Source: PALSA-505 sp036502085
GTDB taxonomy: Bacteria; Actinomycetota; Actinomycetes; Streptosporangiales; Streptosporangiaceae
Assembly: GCA_036502085.1 (NCBI GenBank)
Contig: DASXZD010000026.1
Coordinates: forward strand, 11,718 to 75,717
Direction: 5' to 3'
Length of the DNA: 64,000 nucleotides
Shown here piece by piece: positions 31,878 through 40,211 of this stretch (the stretch's first letter is position 1; every line of letters begins with the position of its first letter). The position numbers and the translations under genes are program-made. The notes below the pieces were generated by a model. The model was not told the DNA's origin. It ran no database searches and worked only from the letters and a program-made list of their open reading frames with translations.

Positions 31878-32576
31878 CTACAGCTCGTCGAGCAGCTTGT
31901 CGTAGCTGTCCTCGTCTAGCCCCAGGTCGTTGCGGATCCGGTAGCGGAGGCTGAGCAGCAGCCGCAACTCGGTCACGTCCGCTCCGGGCGGGATCTGCTG
32001 CGGCACGGCGGTCTCCGCCGCCTCGCCGGACTGACCGTTGCCCTGCGACGCTCCGGTGTGCTGGCCGGTGCGGGCATCGAGCGGCAGGCACAGCTCTACC
32101 CCGGTATTGGCCCAGTCGAGCGCGCCGATCAGGTCGGACTGCTCGACCAGCAACTCGGCGACCAGGTCGCACAGCCGCGGGTCCCGGCGTCCCTCGTCCT
32201 CAAGCTGCGTGATCAGCCCGCTCGCCTCGTCCGCCCGGCCGAGCTGGAAGAGGGCGCGGGCCAGCGAGACCCTGGCGTCGACGAACGTGCCGCCGCCATC
32301 GGCCAGCGCCTGCCGGAAGCCGGTCGCGGCCGCCGCCGGATCATCGGCGAGCAGCCACTGCTCGCCCGCCCGTAGGTAGGCCTCGGCCCGGGACATCTCA
32401 CCGGTCGCAACGCTGGTCGCGGCGAGCTGATTCATCTGCTGCGCGGCGGCGCGGTGCTCACCGGTGCGCGCAGCACCGAACTCGATTGCGTCGAACTCTT
32501 CGCGGGACAGCTGTGCCACGGTGCGAAAGTACCCCTTCAGGTGCTTACTGATGTCTGGCCATGGTAAAGCCCTCAC
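31878..32576 (-). CDS. Tetratricopeptide-repeat protein
   Basis: A 232-residue protein with about three TPR-like helical pairs in residues 45-150 (AEAYLRAGEQWLLADDPAAAATGFRQAL, VSLARALFQLGRADEASGLI, LVEQSDLIGALDWANTG). A Gln/Gly-rich linker and a short acidic C-terminal helix follow. It starts at GTG 32576, 22 bp after the NYN gene, so the two form an operon. TPRs usually bind proteins; the likely partner is the NYN protein, on position only. Enzymatic activity is not expected. Confidence 0.8.
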   Translation of the reverse strand: MRALPWPDISKHLKGYFRTVAQLSREEFDAIEFGAARTGEHRAAAQQMNQLAATSVATGEMSRAEAYLRAGEQWLLADDPAAAATGFRQALADGGGTFVDARVSLARALFQLGRADEASGLITQLEDEGRRDPRLCDLVAELLVEQSDLIGALDWANTGVELCLPLDARTGQHTGASQGNGQSGEAAETAVPQQIPPGADVTELRLLLSLRYRIRNDLGLDEDSYDKLLDEL

Positions 32577-32598
32577 GAGCTAAACCTAGGCGCGTTCG

Positions 32599-34401
32599 CT
32601 ACCTGCGAGAATGTTCGAGCGCATCCCAGAACCCACGGCGCAGCGCGTGCCGCACCTCGTCGTGCAGCAGGGAATCGATCGGTAGCGCCGAACCCTGCAA
32701 AAGACGCGCCTCCAGATCCGATGGCATCCGCGGCTTCCTGGCCAGCACGGCCTCCAGCCAGAGCGCGGGTGCCTCGCGCGCAACCGACTCACCGAACTCG
32801 AATCCTTCGGCGTGAGCGGCCTGGACCGCGTCGCCGAGCGACACCGTTACCGGAGATCCGGCCGGGCGACCGGGCAGCGCCGGGCTGTAGGGACCCTGCT
32901 GCGGGACGAGCCCTGTGCGCGACGCCGGGCCGGGGCCTCGGCTCTCGCCGGGCCGCCGTGCGGGCTGGGTCCGGGGGGCCTGCGGTGACCGGGACGGCAG
33001 TGGTGACCGCTGCGCGTGCGAGCCGTTCCCCTGCGGTCCGGGACCCTGGGATCCCTGACCGTGGGATCTCTGACCGTGGGATCCTGCGCCGTGAGATCCG
33101 ATGCCCTGGGCGCCGGGGCTCTGGGCGCCGCGGCGGGCTGGCGGGCCGACCAGACCGGACGGGCCGGTGCTGAACTGGTCGGGCGGAGCCGACGGGAACG
33201 AGCCGGGCGGCCCGTCGGCGAAGGCGCCAGGCTGCGCGGGCTCGTACGGGCTCAGCGACGAGGAAGGACGCTGACCGGACGGGCCGGATGACGGCGGCCC
33301 GGTCAGGCTCTGCATCGGTCCTGACGTGCCCTGCGGGGCCGCCAGAGCCGACGGGCCGGAGTTGCGCGAACTCGCCGGCGGCAGCTGGGCCTGCGGAAGG
33401 TCCGGTGCGGCCGGTGCCGCCTGCTCGCCGCGGAACGACGACGCGGCAGGCGCCGAGTATAGCGGCGGCCCTGGCGGCGGTACGGCGGGCCACGGCAACT
33501 GCGCCGACTGGCTTCCTGCTGCGTGCGCCCCGTGTGCCCCGGGGGTGCCATGGCCGCCGTGGGCGCCGGCCCCTGGGGCCTCGGCCGGGCCCGGGTCTGC
33601 GGTCAGGGCGGGCTCGGACTGCGGGGCCTGCGGCCGGGCAGTGTAATCGGCATGGTTCCCGTTGCTCGGCTGCAGCGGAGCCTCGTAGTCGGCGACCACC
33701 GGAGCCGTGTAGATCGCGGGCGGGGCAGGATACGACCCCGGCGAGCCGGCGAACAGCGCCTGATGGCTGCCGCTCGCGCTCTGGCTGGCACCGTGCCCGT
33801 TGCTGGACGGCTTGCCGCTGTAGGCGCTGGCCGTGTACTGCTCGCCGTACCTGGACGGCTCGGCGCCGACGACCAGCTCAACGTACGGGCGAAGCTGCGC
33901 GCCGTCGATCTCGACAATGTCGTCGCACTGCTGCCGCAGCGAGCGGGACATCGTCCAGTTGCCGTCCACCGAGATGTGCACGATGATCACCCGGACGCCG
34001 AGATCCTGCACGTCTGCGATGACCTGCGACAGATCCTCCTCCGCGCTGACCAGCAGCACGTCGCTGATCGCGTGGTTCCTGGCCAGGGTGGTCAGATCCC
34101 GGTGGATCTCGGTCTCGACGCCCTCGCGCTTCCCCGGCCGCATCCGGCCGAGCCTCAGCTTGAGGCCGGCCAGGTCGGCGAGCGTGTCATGCTCCGGCGT
34201 CCGGCGCCCCTCGACGGTCGCCTCATACCAATAGCAGCGCAACAGCGGCAGGCCGGTACGATCGGCCGCGAGGTCGGCGAAGAACTGCAGCAGCGCGGAA
34301 TAGTCCCAGCTGACGGATTCCCTGCGGCTGGTCCCGTGCACAGCCATCGCGCCGTCGGCCAGTACGTAGCCTGCGTCTACGAACAACGCGCAGCGGTCCA
34401 C
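32599..34401 (-). CDS. NYN-domain (PIN-like) putative RNase with long low-complexity linker
   Basis: A 600-residue protein. The NYN/PIN-like domain (1-165) shows the expected acidic metal ligands: Asp in LFVDAGYVL near residue 9, Asp in GVETEIHRDLTTLA, and the acidic cluster in LLVSAEEDLSQVI. About 330 residues of Pro/Gly/Ser/Gln-rich sequence follow, including GSHGQRSHGQGSQGPG-type repeats, and then a conserved C-terminal domain of about 80 residues (VTVSLGDAVQAAHAEGFEFG ... DEVRHALRRGFWDALEHS). NYN domains are metal-dependent RNases; activity here is inferred. The GTG start has GAGGAAGGA upstream. The linker may drive condensate formation. Confidence 0.85.
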   Translation of the reverse strand: MDRCALFVDAGYVLADGAMAVHGTSRRESVSWDYSALLQFFADLAADRTGLPLLRCYWYEATVEGRRTPEHDTLADLAGLKLRLGRMRPGKREGVETEIHRDLTTLARNHAISDVLLVSAEEDLSQVIADVQDLGVRVIIVHISVDGNWTMSRSLRQQCDDIVEIDGAQLRPYVELVVGAEPSRYGEQYTASAYSGKPSSNGHGASQSASGSHQALFAGSPGSYPAPPAIYTAPVVADYEAPLQPSNGNHADYTARPQAPQSEPALTADPGPAEAPGAGAHGGHGTPGAHGAHAAGSQSAQLPWPAVPPPGPPLYSAPAASSFRGEQAAPAAPDLPQAQLPPASSRNSGPSALAAPQGTSGPMQSLTGPPSSGPSGQRPSSSLSPYEPAQPGAFADGPPGSFPSAPPDQFSTGPSGLVGPPARRGAQSPGAQGIGSHGAGSHGQRSHGQGSQGPGPQGNGSHAQRSPLPSRSPQAPRTQPARRPGESRGPGPASRTGLVPQQGPYSPALPGRPAGSPVTVSLGDAVQAAHAEGFEFGESVAREAPALWLEAVLARKPRMPSDLEARLLQGSALPIDSLLHDEVRHALRRGFWDALEHSRR

Positions 34402-34560
34402 CCGACACCGTCCTTCCTCGACGCGAGACTCATCCAGTGCCCAGCTTGCCCGCCTCGCCAGGCATACCGCAGCCTGCGAGGGCTCATCACAGCGTATTCA
34501 AGTCCGCTCATGGCGTAAGCCGTTCCGTGAATTCGGCGAGGATCGGCAGAATGTCGCATC

Positions 34561-35580
34561 ATGCGGATTCTCGTGCTCGGCGGCACTAGGTTCATGGGGC
34601 GCGCCCTCGTAGATCAGGCGGTTTCGCGCGGTCACGACGTGACGACCTTCACTCGGGGACAGCACGGGGAGCCCCGTCCCGGAGCCGAGGCGCTGCACGG
34701 CGACCGCACCAGGCCGGCCGACCTGCGCCCGCTGGCCGACCGGGACTGGGACGCCGTGATCGACACCTCGGTGCTGGCCCCGGCGCACGTAGCCGCGTCC
34801 GCCCGGCTGCTGGCCGGCTGCGCCGCCCAGTACATCTACCTGTCGAGCCTGGCGGTGTACCCCGCCCGGCCGGCCGAGCCTGTGACCGAGGAATCAGCGA
34901 CCTATCCCTGTGCGGCGGACGCCGCCGGCGACGAGGAGTCTCTCGGTTACGGGCCGCTCAAAGCGGGTTCCGAACGGTCCGTGGCCGACGCTTTCGCAGC
35001 ACGGCATCTTATTGTCCGGCCTGGCCTCATCGCGGGGCCGCACGACGACGCGGGCTGGCTGCCCTGGTGGCTGGGCCGGTTCGCGGCCGGCGGCCGGATG
35101 CTGGCACCGGGCCAGCCGGGCCAGCCCGTCTGGCTGACCGACGCCCGCGACCTTGCGGCCTGGATCCTGGGCAGCATCCGCCGCAAGATCACCGGTACGG
35201 TCAACGTGCCGGGTCCGCGCGGACGGACGTTCGGCGACCTGCTGGGAGTGTGCGGCAAGGTGGCCGGCGCGCACGGCAGTGCCGCGGCCGAATTGATCTG
35301 GGTGCCGGACGACGTCCTGCGTGCGGCCGGGGTGGCGGCCGGCGCCGGGCTGCCGATGTGGGGGCCCGGCGTCACGGCGGACGGCGACTGGGAGGCCTCG
35401 GGCGAGCGCGCCAGGCTGACCGGCATGCGGTACCGGCCGCTGCTCGACACCGTCCAGGACACCTGGGGATGGCTGTCCGGTGAAGCTGCCGCCCATGGCA
35501 CGCGGGTGGCCGATGTCGCGCGACGGGCCGGATTCGGCCTAGACCGGGAACGGGAACAGAGGATCCTGGCCAGCCTGTGA
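34561..35580 (+). CDS. NAD-dependent epimerase/reductase (extended SDR)
   Basis: A 339-residue Rossmann-fold protein. The N-terminal GGTRFMG is the dinucleotide-binding loop; SSLAVY and YGPLKAGSE supply the catalytic Ser and Tyr-x3-Lys of extended SDRs. The latter half lacks clear sugar-nucleotide signatures, so it could be a reductase for an isoprenoid, sugar or RNA-bound ligand (it recalls CSP41-like epimerases). Divergent from the NYN gene by 159 bp and convergent with the sigma-fusion gene, 8 bp apart. Substrate unknown. Confidence 0.82.
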   Translation: MRILVLGGTRFMGRALVDQAVSRGHDVTTFTRGQHGEPRPGAEALHGDRTRPADLRPLADRDWDAVIDTSVLAPAHVAASARLLAGCAAQYIYLSSLAVYPARPAEPVTEESATYPCAADAAGDEESLGYGPLKAGSERSVADAFAARHLIVRPGLIAGPHDDAGWLPWWLGRFAAGGRMLAPGQPGQPVWLTDARDLAAWILGSIRRKITGTVNVPGPRGRTFGDLLGVCGKVAGAHGSAAAELIWVPDDVLRAAGVAAGAGLPMWGPGVTADGDWEASGERARLTGMRYRPLLDTVQDTWGWLSGEAAAHGTRVADVARRAGFGLDREREQRILASL

Positions 35581-35588
35581 GCCGCCGC

Positions 35589-38207
35589 CTACTGTGCGCC
35601 GCCGAACAGGCAGCCGATCAGCCATAGGCAGTGACTAGGCTGCGGGCTGGGTGTCCCGGAGGGCGGCGGAGTCCTGCTCGGCCCCGGGCTGCCGGACGGC
35701 CCGGGACTCCCGGACGGCTCCGGGCTCCCGGACGGCCCCGGGCTAGCCGGCGAGCTAGGGCTGACGGACGGGCTCGGGCTGACGGACGGGCTCGTGCGGT
35801 GGCTGACCCTGATCCGGATCGTGACCCGCACCCGCAAGCCGCAGCCGTGCGTCTGGCCGACACCCACCTCGACGCCGATCCCGACGTCGCCGGCATTGAC
35901 CGCGATGCCAAGGTGCCAGCCCGGCCACGGTCCGCCGCCGGCGGGCGGGGGGCCGCTCACTGTGCTGTCCGCTGACGTGGTGGCGGCCACCACCCCCGCC
36001 AGGTAGGGCTCGGCCGACGCGGGCAGGGTCACCGCGGGAGGCGAGGGCAGAGCCTGGCGGCTGGCCGCCAGGGCGGGATCACCCGCGCTGCCGGCGCCAT
36101 GCCAGGTCACGGTCTGGATCCCGGCCTGCGCGCCGGCCGGGAACAGCCCGTTCAGCGCGATGGTGGCACCGCCGCTGACGGCCTGCGTGCCGTCCAGCAC
36201 CACAGCTTGCCCGAGCGGTGCGCCGGGATCGGCGGCCACGACGACCAGGGCCCAGCCGGAGGTGCTGGCCTGGTCGTCCGGGCCCATCTGGGTCGCGGCT
36301 CGCCAGGCACCGCCGCCGTCCGCCTGCACCAGGGAGGTCACGTTCGCATACGCCTGGAAGACCGGACGGCCGCTGACGTCTGCTGTCCCGACGCTGGACG
36401 CGCCGATCGCCTGGAAGCCGTCCCCGGCCGGACCCTTGACGTCGATCTGCGGTCGTGCCGGGGACCCGTCACCGGACCAGTACAGTCCCGCCCAGAGCAC
36501 GCTGCCCGGCACCGCGAGGTCCGCCGTGCTGGCCGGCCGGCCCAAGCCGAAGTCCGCGCCGCCGCAGCGCGGCAGCGAGTTGCCCGCCACGATCGTGTCC
36601 AGCCTGCCGTCGGCCGCGAACCGCGCGGGCAGCCCTTCGGAGACCACACCGCTGCCACCTCGCACGGTCACGCTCTGGCCGGCCGAGCTCACCGTGATCG
36701 CGGGCGGCACGCCGAGCGCGGCGTTCGGTCCCACGGCCACTTGCAGGTAGGTAGTCGTAGTCTGTCCCGGCGCCAGCGGGCCGTGCGTGCAGCCGACGCC
36801 CGAGGCGGCAGCAGCACAACTCCACCCGCCGGGAGCGGCGGCGGCCGCGGGGGCGGCCATGCCGAGCGAGCCCGCGCCCAGGTAGCTGACCCCGGGCGGC
36901 AGCGTGATGTTCGCTGACAGATCCTTGATGGCCTGCTGCCCGGTGTTCGCCACCGTGAAGGTGATCAGCCCGGTCGCGCCGCGGAGCAGCGCTCCCACCG
37001 GATCCACGTGCGCGGCGAGCGTCGCGGGCGTAGGGGGCGGCGAGGATGAGGGGGGCGAGGACGGCGACGGGCTGGCGCTGGGCGCGGGCGGCCGGTGACC
37101 GGCCAGCGCCGCGTGCGTCGCGGGCGTCACAGGCGTCACAGGCGGGTTCGCCGGCGCGGGCGGCGGGACGTGCGGCTGGGATGGCGCCGGCGCGGTCAGC
37201 GGCGGCGATCCGCCGGGCGGAGCCGGCGCGGCCGCTGCCGGATGCGAGTGGGAGTGGGGGCGCAGTGGCGTGCTGTGCCCGGTGAGCGCCAAGGCCAGCG
37301 CGATGGCCGCCGCCGCGGCGGCCACGCCGCCGGCGATCGCCGCCTGCTGGTGCTTGGGCGCCCGGCGGAGCCACAGCACCTTGCCGGCGACCCAGGCGAG
37401 CGCCGCGCCGCCGTGGGACGCCATCGCCGCGAGATACGTGGCCGCGGCCGGGCCCAGGAAGATCGGCGCGACGATGCCCCGCAGCGCCACGTTGACGTCG
37501 GTGAGCTCGGCGTAGACGGCGCGGCAGTCCTTGCACCCGTCCAGGTGCTCGCCCACCGCCTTCGCCTCGCGGACCGATAGCCCGCCGCGCACGTAGGCGC
37601 CGAGCTTGTCGACCACGGGACGGCATTCCTGCCGCGCGACGCCGGACAGGTGCATCTGCAGGTACGCCTGGCGCAGGCCCTCTCGCGCCCGGTACGCGAG
37701 CGCGGCGACGCCGTTGGCGGTAAGCCCGAGAAGCGGAGCGACGTCGGCCGGCCGCGCGCCCTCGATCTCGGTATGCCACAGGACAGCCCGCCACCGTTCA
37801 GGCAAAGAAAGAAAGGCCCGGGCGATCAGGGATCTTTCCAGGCCAGCCACAGCGGGGTCTATGAAGGGCTCGCCGGGAACGTATGCCTCTATCTCGTCGG
37901 TGACGAGGCTGCGGCGCTCGCCGCGATAGCGATCGTAGGCGGCCCGGCGGACGGCGGTCAGCAGGTAGGGACGGAATGCGTCCTGCGGGCCGCCGCCGCG
38001 GCGCATCAGGTCAAGCACGCGCGAGAAGGTCTCGGCGACGACATCATCCATCTCGGCGGGTCTGCGGACGAGCTGGCGCGCAAGGTTCCGCGCGGCCGTC
38101 ACGTGGCGGCGGTACAACTCGCCGTAGGCGGCCATGTCGCCGGACCTGATCGCCGCGATCAGCTCAGCGTCGCTCGGCAGCACTGGCCCCGACTCGGCTT
38201 CGCTCAC
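35589..38207 (-). CDS. ECF sigma factor fused to zinc-finger anti-sigma, TM helix and surface domain
   Basis: An 872-residue single chain. Residues 20-98 are sigma region 2 (MDDVVAETFSRVLDL) and 125-185 sigma region 4 (LSLPERWRAVLWHTEIEG, LGLTANGVAALAYRAREGLR). Residues 190-240 resemble a zf-HC2 anti-sigma domain with HLDGCKDC (His221, Cys225, Cys228) and an upstream Cys195. A TM helix spans about 288-309. Outside the membrane come a Pro-rich linker, a DUF11-like beta domain (about 405-510), a second domain typical of large actinobacterial surface proteins (LWAGLYWSGDGS, AYANVTSLVQADGG) and a Ser/Pro/Gly repeat tail ending in a short hydrophobic segment with two Cys. Release of the sigma part by regulated proteolysis is an inference. 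There is no separate anti-sigma gene nearby. Confidence 0.88.
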   Translation of the reverse strand: MSEAESGPVLPSDAELIAAIRSGDMAAYGELYRRHVTAARNLARQLVRRPAEMDDVVAETFSRVLDLMRRGGGPQDAFRPYLLTAVRRAAYDRYRGERRSLVTDEIEAYVPGEPFIDPAVAGLERSLIARAFLSLPERWRAVLWHTEIEGARPADVAPLLGLTANGVAALAYRAREGLRQAYLQMHLSGVARQECRPVVDKLGAYVRGGLSVREAKAVGEHLDGCKDCRAVYAELTDVNVALRGIVAPIFLGPAAATYLAAMASHGGAALAWVAGKVLWLRRAPKHQQAAIAGGVAAAAAAIALALALTGHSTPLRPHSHSHPAAAAPAPPGGSPPLTAPAPSQPHVPPPAPANPPVTPVTPATHAALAGHRPPAPSASPSPSSPPSSSPPPTPATLAAHVDPVGALLRGATGLITFTVANTGQQAIKDLSANITLPPGVSYLGAGSLGMAAPAAAAAPGGWSCAAAASGVGCTHGPLAPGQTTTTYLQVAVGPNAALGVPPAITVSSAGQSVTVRGGSGVVSEGLPARFAADGRLDTIVAGNSLPRCGGADFGLGRPASTADLAVPGSVLWAGLYWSGDGSPARPQIDVKGPAGDGFQAIGASSVGTADVSGRPVFQAYANVTSLVQADGGGAWRAATQMGPDDQASTSGWALVVVAADPGAPLGQAVVLDGTQAVSGGATIALNGLFPAGAQAGIQTVTWHGAGSAGDPALAASRQALPSPPAVTLPASAEPYLAGVVAATTSADSTVSGPPPAGGGPWPGWHLGIAVNAGDVGIGVEVGVGQTHGCGLRVRVTIRIRVSHRTSPSVSPSPSVSPSSPASPGPSGSPEPSGSPGPSGSPGPSRTPPPSGTPSPQPSHCLWLIGCLFGGAQ

Positions 38208-38266
38208 TACTCATCGTCCCCTAACCATTGCAACAAGCTACAGAAAATCATTCCGTATTCCGCGTC

Positions 38267-38314
38267 ATGCCGGAACCAGTTCGGCGTCATCAATATGGCG
38301 GCGGGTTCCGGCAT
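38267..38314. promoter_or_regulatory. Inverted repeat between sigma-fusion gene and degenerate-GGDEF gene
   Basis: ATGCCGGAACC (38267-38277) and GGTTCCGGCAT (38304-38314) are a perfect 11-bp inverted repeat with a 26-bp spacer in the 306-bp divergent gap. GGAAC is the core of many ECF -35 elements, so the arms could be paired sigma-dependent -35 boxes facing each way, or an operator. Nothing else stands out in this gap. Confidence 0.45.
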
Positions 38315-38513
38315 ACCGGGGCTGGCGGGAACCACCACCGAGTGCGGCGGCAGGCAGGCCGCCCAGGCTGGGCGTTTTGCCCGGGCGCTTCGCGATGGCC
38401 GCGCAAGCGCCCGGGGTCGCGCCCGGCCGGGAGGCCTGCCGCCCGCCATAAGGCTGCGCGGCCGCCTGACCTGCAGCGGCGCGGCACCGAGCAGACAGGA
38501 GGGCCGCACTGCG

Positions 38514-39449
38514 ATGACGTCGGATGACGCTGACCGGGAACGGCGTGCACGACCCGCAATTGCCGCGGGCTCAGGTCGCGTCAGCGCTATCCCGCGCCGA
38601 CGTACGGCCGACTGCGCCACGGGCGCGGGGCCGGCTGGCTCGGTGGCGCGCCCGGGTCCGGCCGACGCCAGCGCGGGCGCGGGGCCGGCTGGCTCGGTGG
38701 CGCGCTTGGGTCCGGCTGGTGCCAGCGCCGGCGCGGGTACCGCCGACGCCATCGGGCTCTGCGAGGCGTGGCGGCGGCAGAGCATGATCAGCGGCTGGGC
38801 CACGGACGACGACTGGCGGGTGGCCGAGGTGGACGCGGTCGCGGCCGCCGCCTACAGCGGCACCGGGCTGGCGGCCGCGTGCGCGCTGCTCGGCGCGGCC
38901 CGAGGCCGGGCCGGCGTCGGGATCGGCGAGACCCTCACCGACCTGGCCGCCCTGTGCTACGTCTTGCACGCGGGCGATCCGCCGCTCGAGCTGATCAAGC
39001 CGGTCGCCGAAGGCTGGGCTGAGGCCGGGCTGGCTGGCATGTCCGGGGCGAGCTGTGAGGACCCGCTGACCGGCCTGGCCACCGTGGCGTACCTGCGAAC
39101 CCGGCTGGGCGAGGTGTACCTGGAGGCCCGGCACGCGGGCGGCTGCGCGGCGGACATGTACCGCCTGCTCGTCGCGGACCTGCCGGGCCGGCTAGATCCG
39201 TGGGATCGGCTTTCGGCGACGATCCTCCTCGGCAACGATCTGCGGGCCGCGTTCCCCGGCGGGGAGACGCTGTCGCTGGCCACGCCCGGGCGCGCCGTCG
39301 CGCTGGTGCGCGCCGCGGCGGAGCTTCCGTTCCGCGCGACGGGGCTGCGGCGCAGCCTGGCCGAGCACCACGGGGCACGGCTGCGGCTGCTGAGGCCCCC
39401 GGCCTCCCATCAGGAGGCGCTGCGCCTCCTGGACGGGCTGGCCCGCTGA
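38514..39449 (+). CDS. Degenerate GGDEF-like protein
   Basis: A 311-residue protein. The N-terminal 85 residues are low-complexity and include a 54-bp tandem duplication. A helical middle (AEVDAVAAAAYSGTG ... LIKPVAEGWAEAG) leads into DPLTGLATVAYLRTRLGEVY, a clear match to the start of GGDEF domains (DPLTGLxNR). The GGDEF/GGEEF active-site motif is missing where expected (sequence reads ETLSLATPGRAVAL), so cyclic-di-GMP synthesis is not expected; ligand binding or protein contact is possible. The ATG at 38514 follows AGGAGG with a long spacer; the ORF extends far upstream over the sigma gene but that part is antisense shadow. Divergent from the sigma fusion. Confidence 0.75.
   Translation: MTSDDADRERRARPAIAAGSGRVSAIPRRRTADCATGAGPAGSVARPGPADASAGAGPAGSVARLGPAGASAGAGTADAIGLCEAWRRQSMISGWATDDDWRVAEVDAVAAAAYSGTGLAAACALLGAARGRAGVGIGETLTDLAALCYVLHAGDPPLELIKPVAEGWAEAGLAGMSGASCEDPLTGLATVAYLRTRLGEVYLEARHAGGCAADMYRLLVADLPGRLDPWDRLSATILLGNDLRAAFPGGETLSLATPGRAVALVRAAAELPFRATGLRRSLAEHHGARLRLLRPPASHQEALRLLDGLAR
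38621..38728 (+). repeat. 54-bp tandem duplication inside the degenerate-GGDEF gene
   Basis: Two near-identical 54-bp copies (38621-38674, 38675-38728), each encoding GAGPAGSVARxGPAxASA, followed by a partial third. The period keeps the frame. Confidence 0.85.
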
Positions 39450-39543
39450 CGCCGCCGGCGCCGAATGTCCCGTGGAGGGGTCGGGACCGGCGCCGGCGGC
39501 CTATCCCGTTTAACGTGCGACGGTGCCAGTAGGCTCACATCCC

Positions 39544-40080
39544 GTGGCCGATCGAGACGAGCTCCTCAGGGAAGTAAAAGAGCACGCGGTCGTCCACGGC
39601 GACTTCGTGCTGTCATCCGGGCAGCGAGCCAGCTGGTACATCGACCTGCGCCGGGTGCTGCTGTCCGGGAGCGCCGCCCCGCTGGCCGGCCGGGTGATGC
39701 TGGATGTGACCGCCGACCTGTCCTATGAGGCCGTGGGCGGCCTCACGCTGGGCGCGGACCCCGTGGCTACGGCGATGATGCACGCTGCGGCACAGCGCGG
39801 GCGGCGGCTCGACGCGTTCGTGGTGCGCAAGACGGACAAGGCGCACGGGTTGCAGCGCAGGATCGAGGGACCGGACGTGGCCGGCCGCCGGGTGCTGGCC
39901 GTCGAGGACACATCGACGACGGGAAGTTCGGTGCTGACGGCGGTGACGGCACTGCGCGAGGCGGGTGCGGAGGTGGTCGGCGTGGCGGTGGTGGTCGAAC
40001 GCGGGGCCAGGCCGCGGGTGCTCGAGGCCGGGCTACCGTACCGGGCCGCCTACGAGCTGTCCGATCTCAGCCTGGGCTGA
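39544..40080 (+). CDS. pyrE: Orotate phosphoribosyltransferase
   Basis: Joins orotate and PRPP to give OMP in pyrimidine synthesis. FVLSSGQRASWYIDLRRVLL matches the orotate-binding N-terminus, and VLAVEDTSTTGSSVL is the PRPP loop (with EDTSTTG). RKTDKAHGLQRRIEG is the catalytic flexible loop. I prefer the GTG at 39544 (178 residues, family length); a GTG at 39523 would add seven residues. No other pyr gene is adjacent. Confidence 0.93.
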   Translation: MADRDELLREVKEHAVVHGDFVLSSGQRASWYIDLRRVLLSGSAAPLAGRVMLDVTADLSYEAVGGLTLGADPVATAMMHAAAQRGRRLDAFVVRKTDKAHGLQRRIEGPDVAGRRVLAVEDTSTTGSSVLTAVTALREAGAEVVGVAVVVERGARPRVLEAGLPYRAAYELSDLSLG

Positions 40081-40211
40081 GCCGGGTGACGGGCGGCCGG
40101 TCGTCAGGCGGGCGGCCGGTCAGGCGGCCGGAGCCGAGGGGGGACGGCTGCGGGAATCTGCGACTTCGGGGATACTAGGGGCGGCACCGACGACGACAGG
40201 AAGCGACCGCA

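Noticed and set aside
37650..38513. Upstream extension of the degenerate-GGDEF ORF
   Set aside because: It is antisense to the sigma region of the fusion protein and no ribosome binding site supports the far start; AGGAGG lies before ATG 38514.
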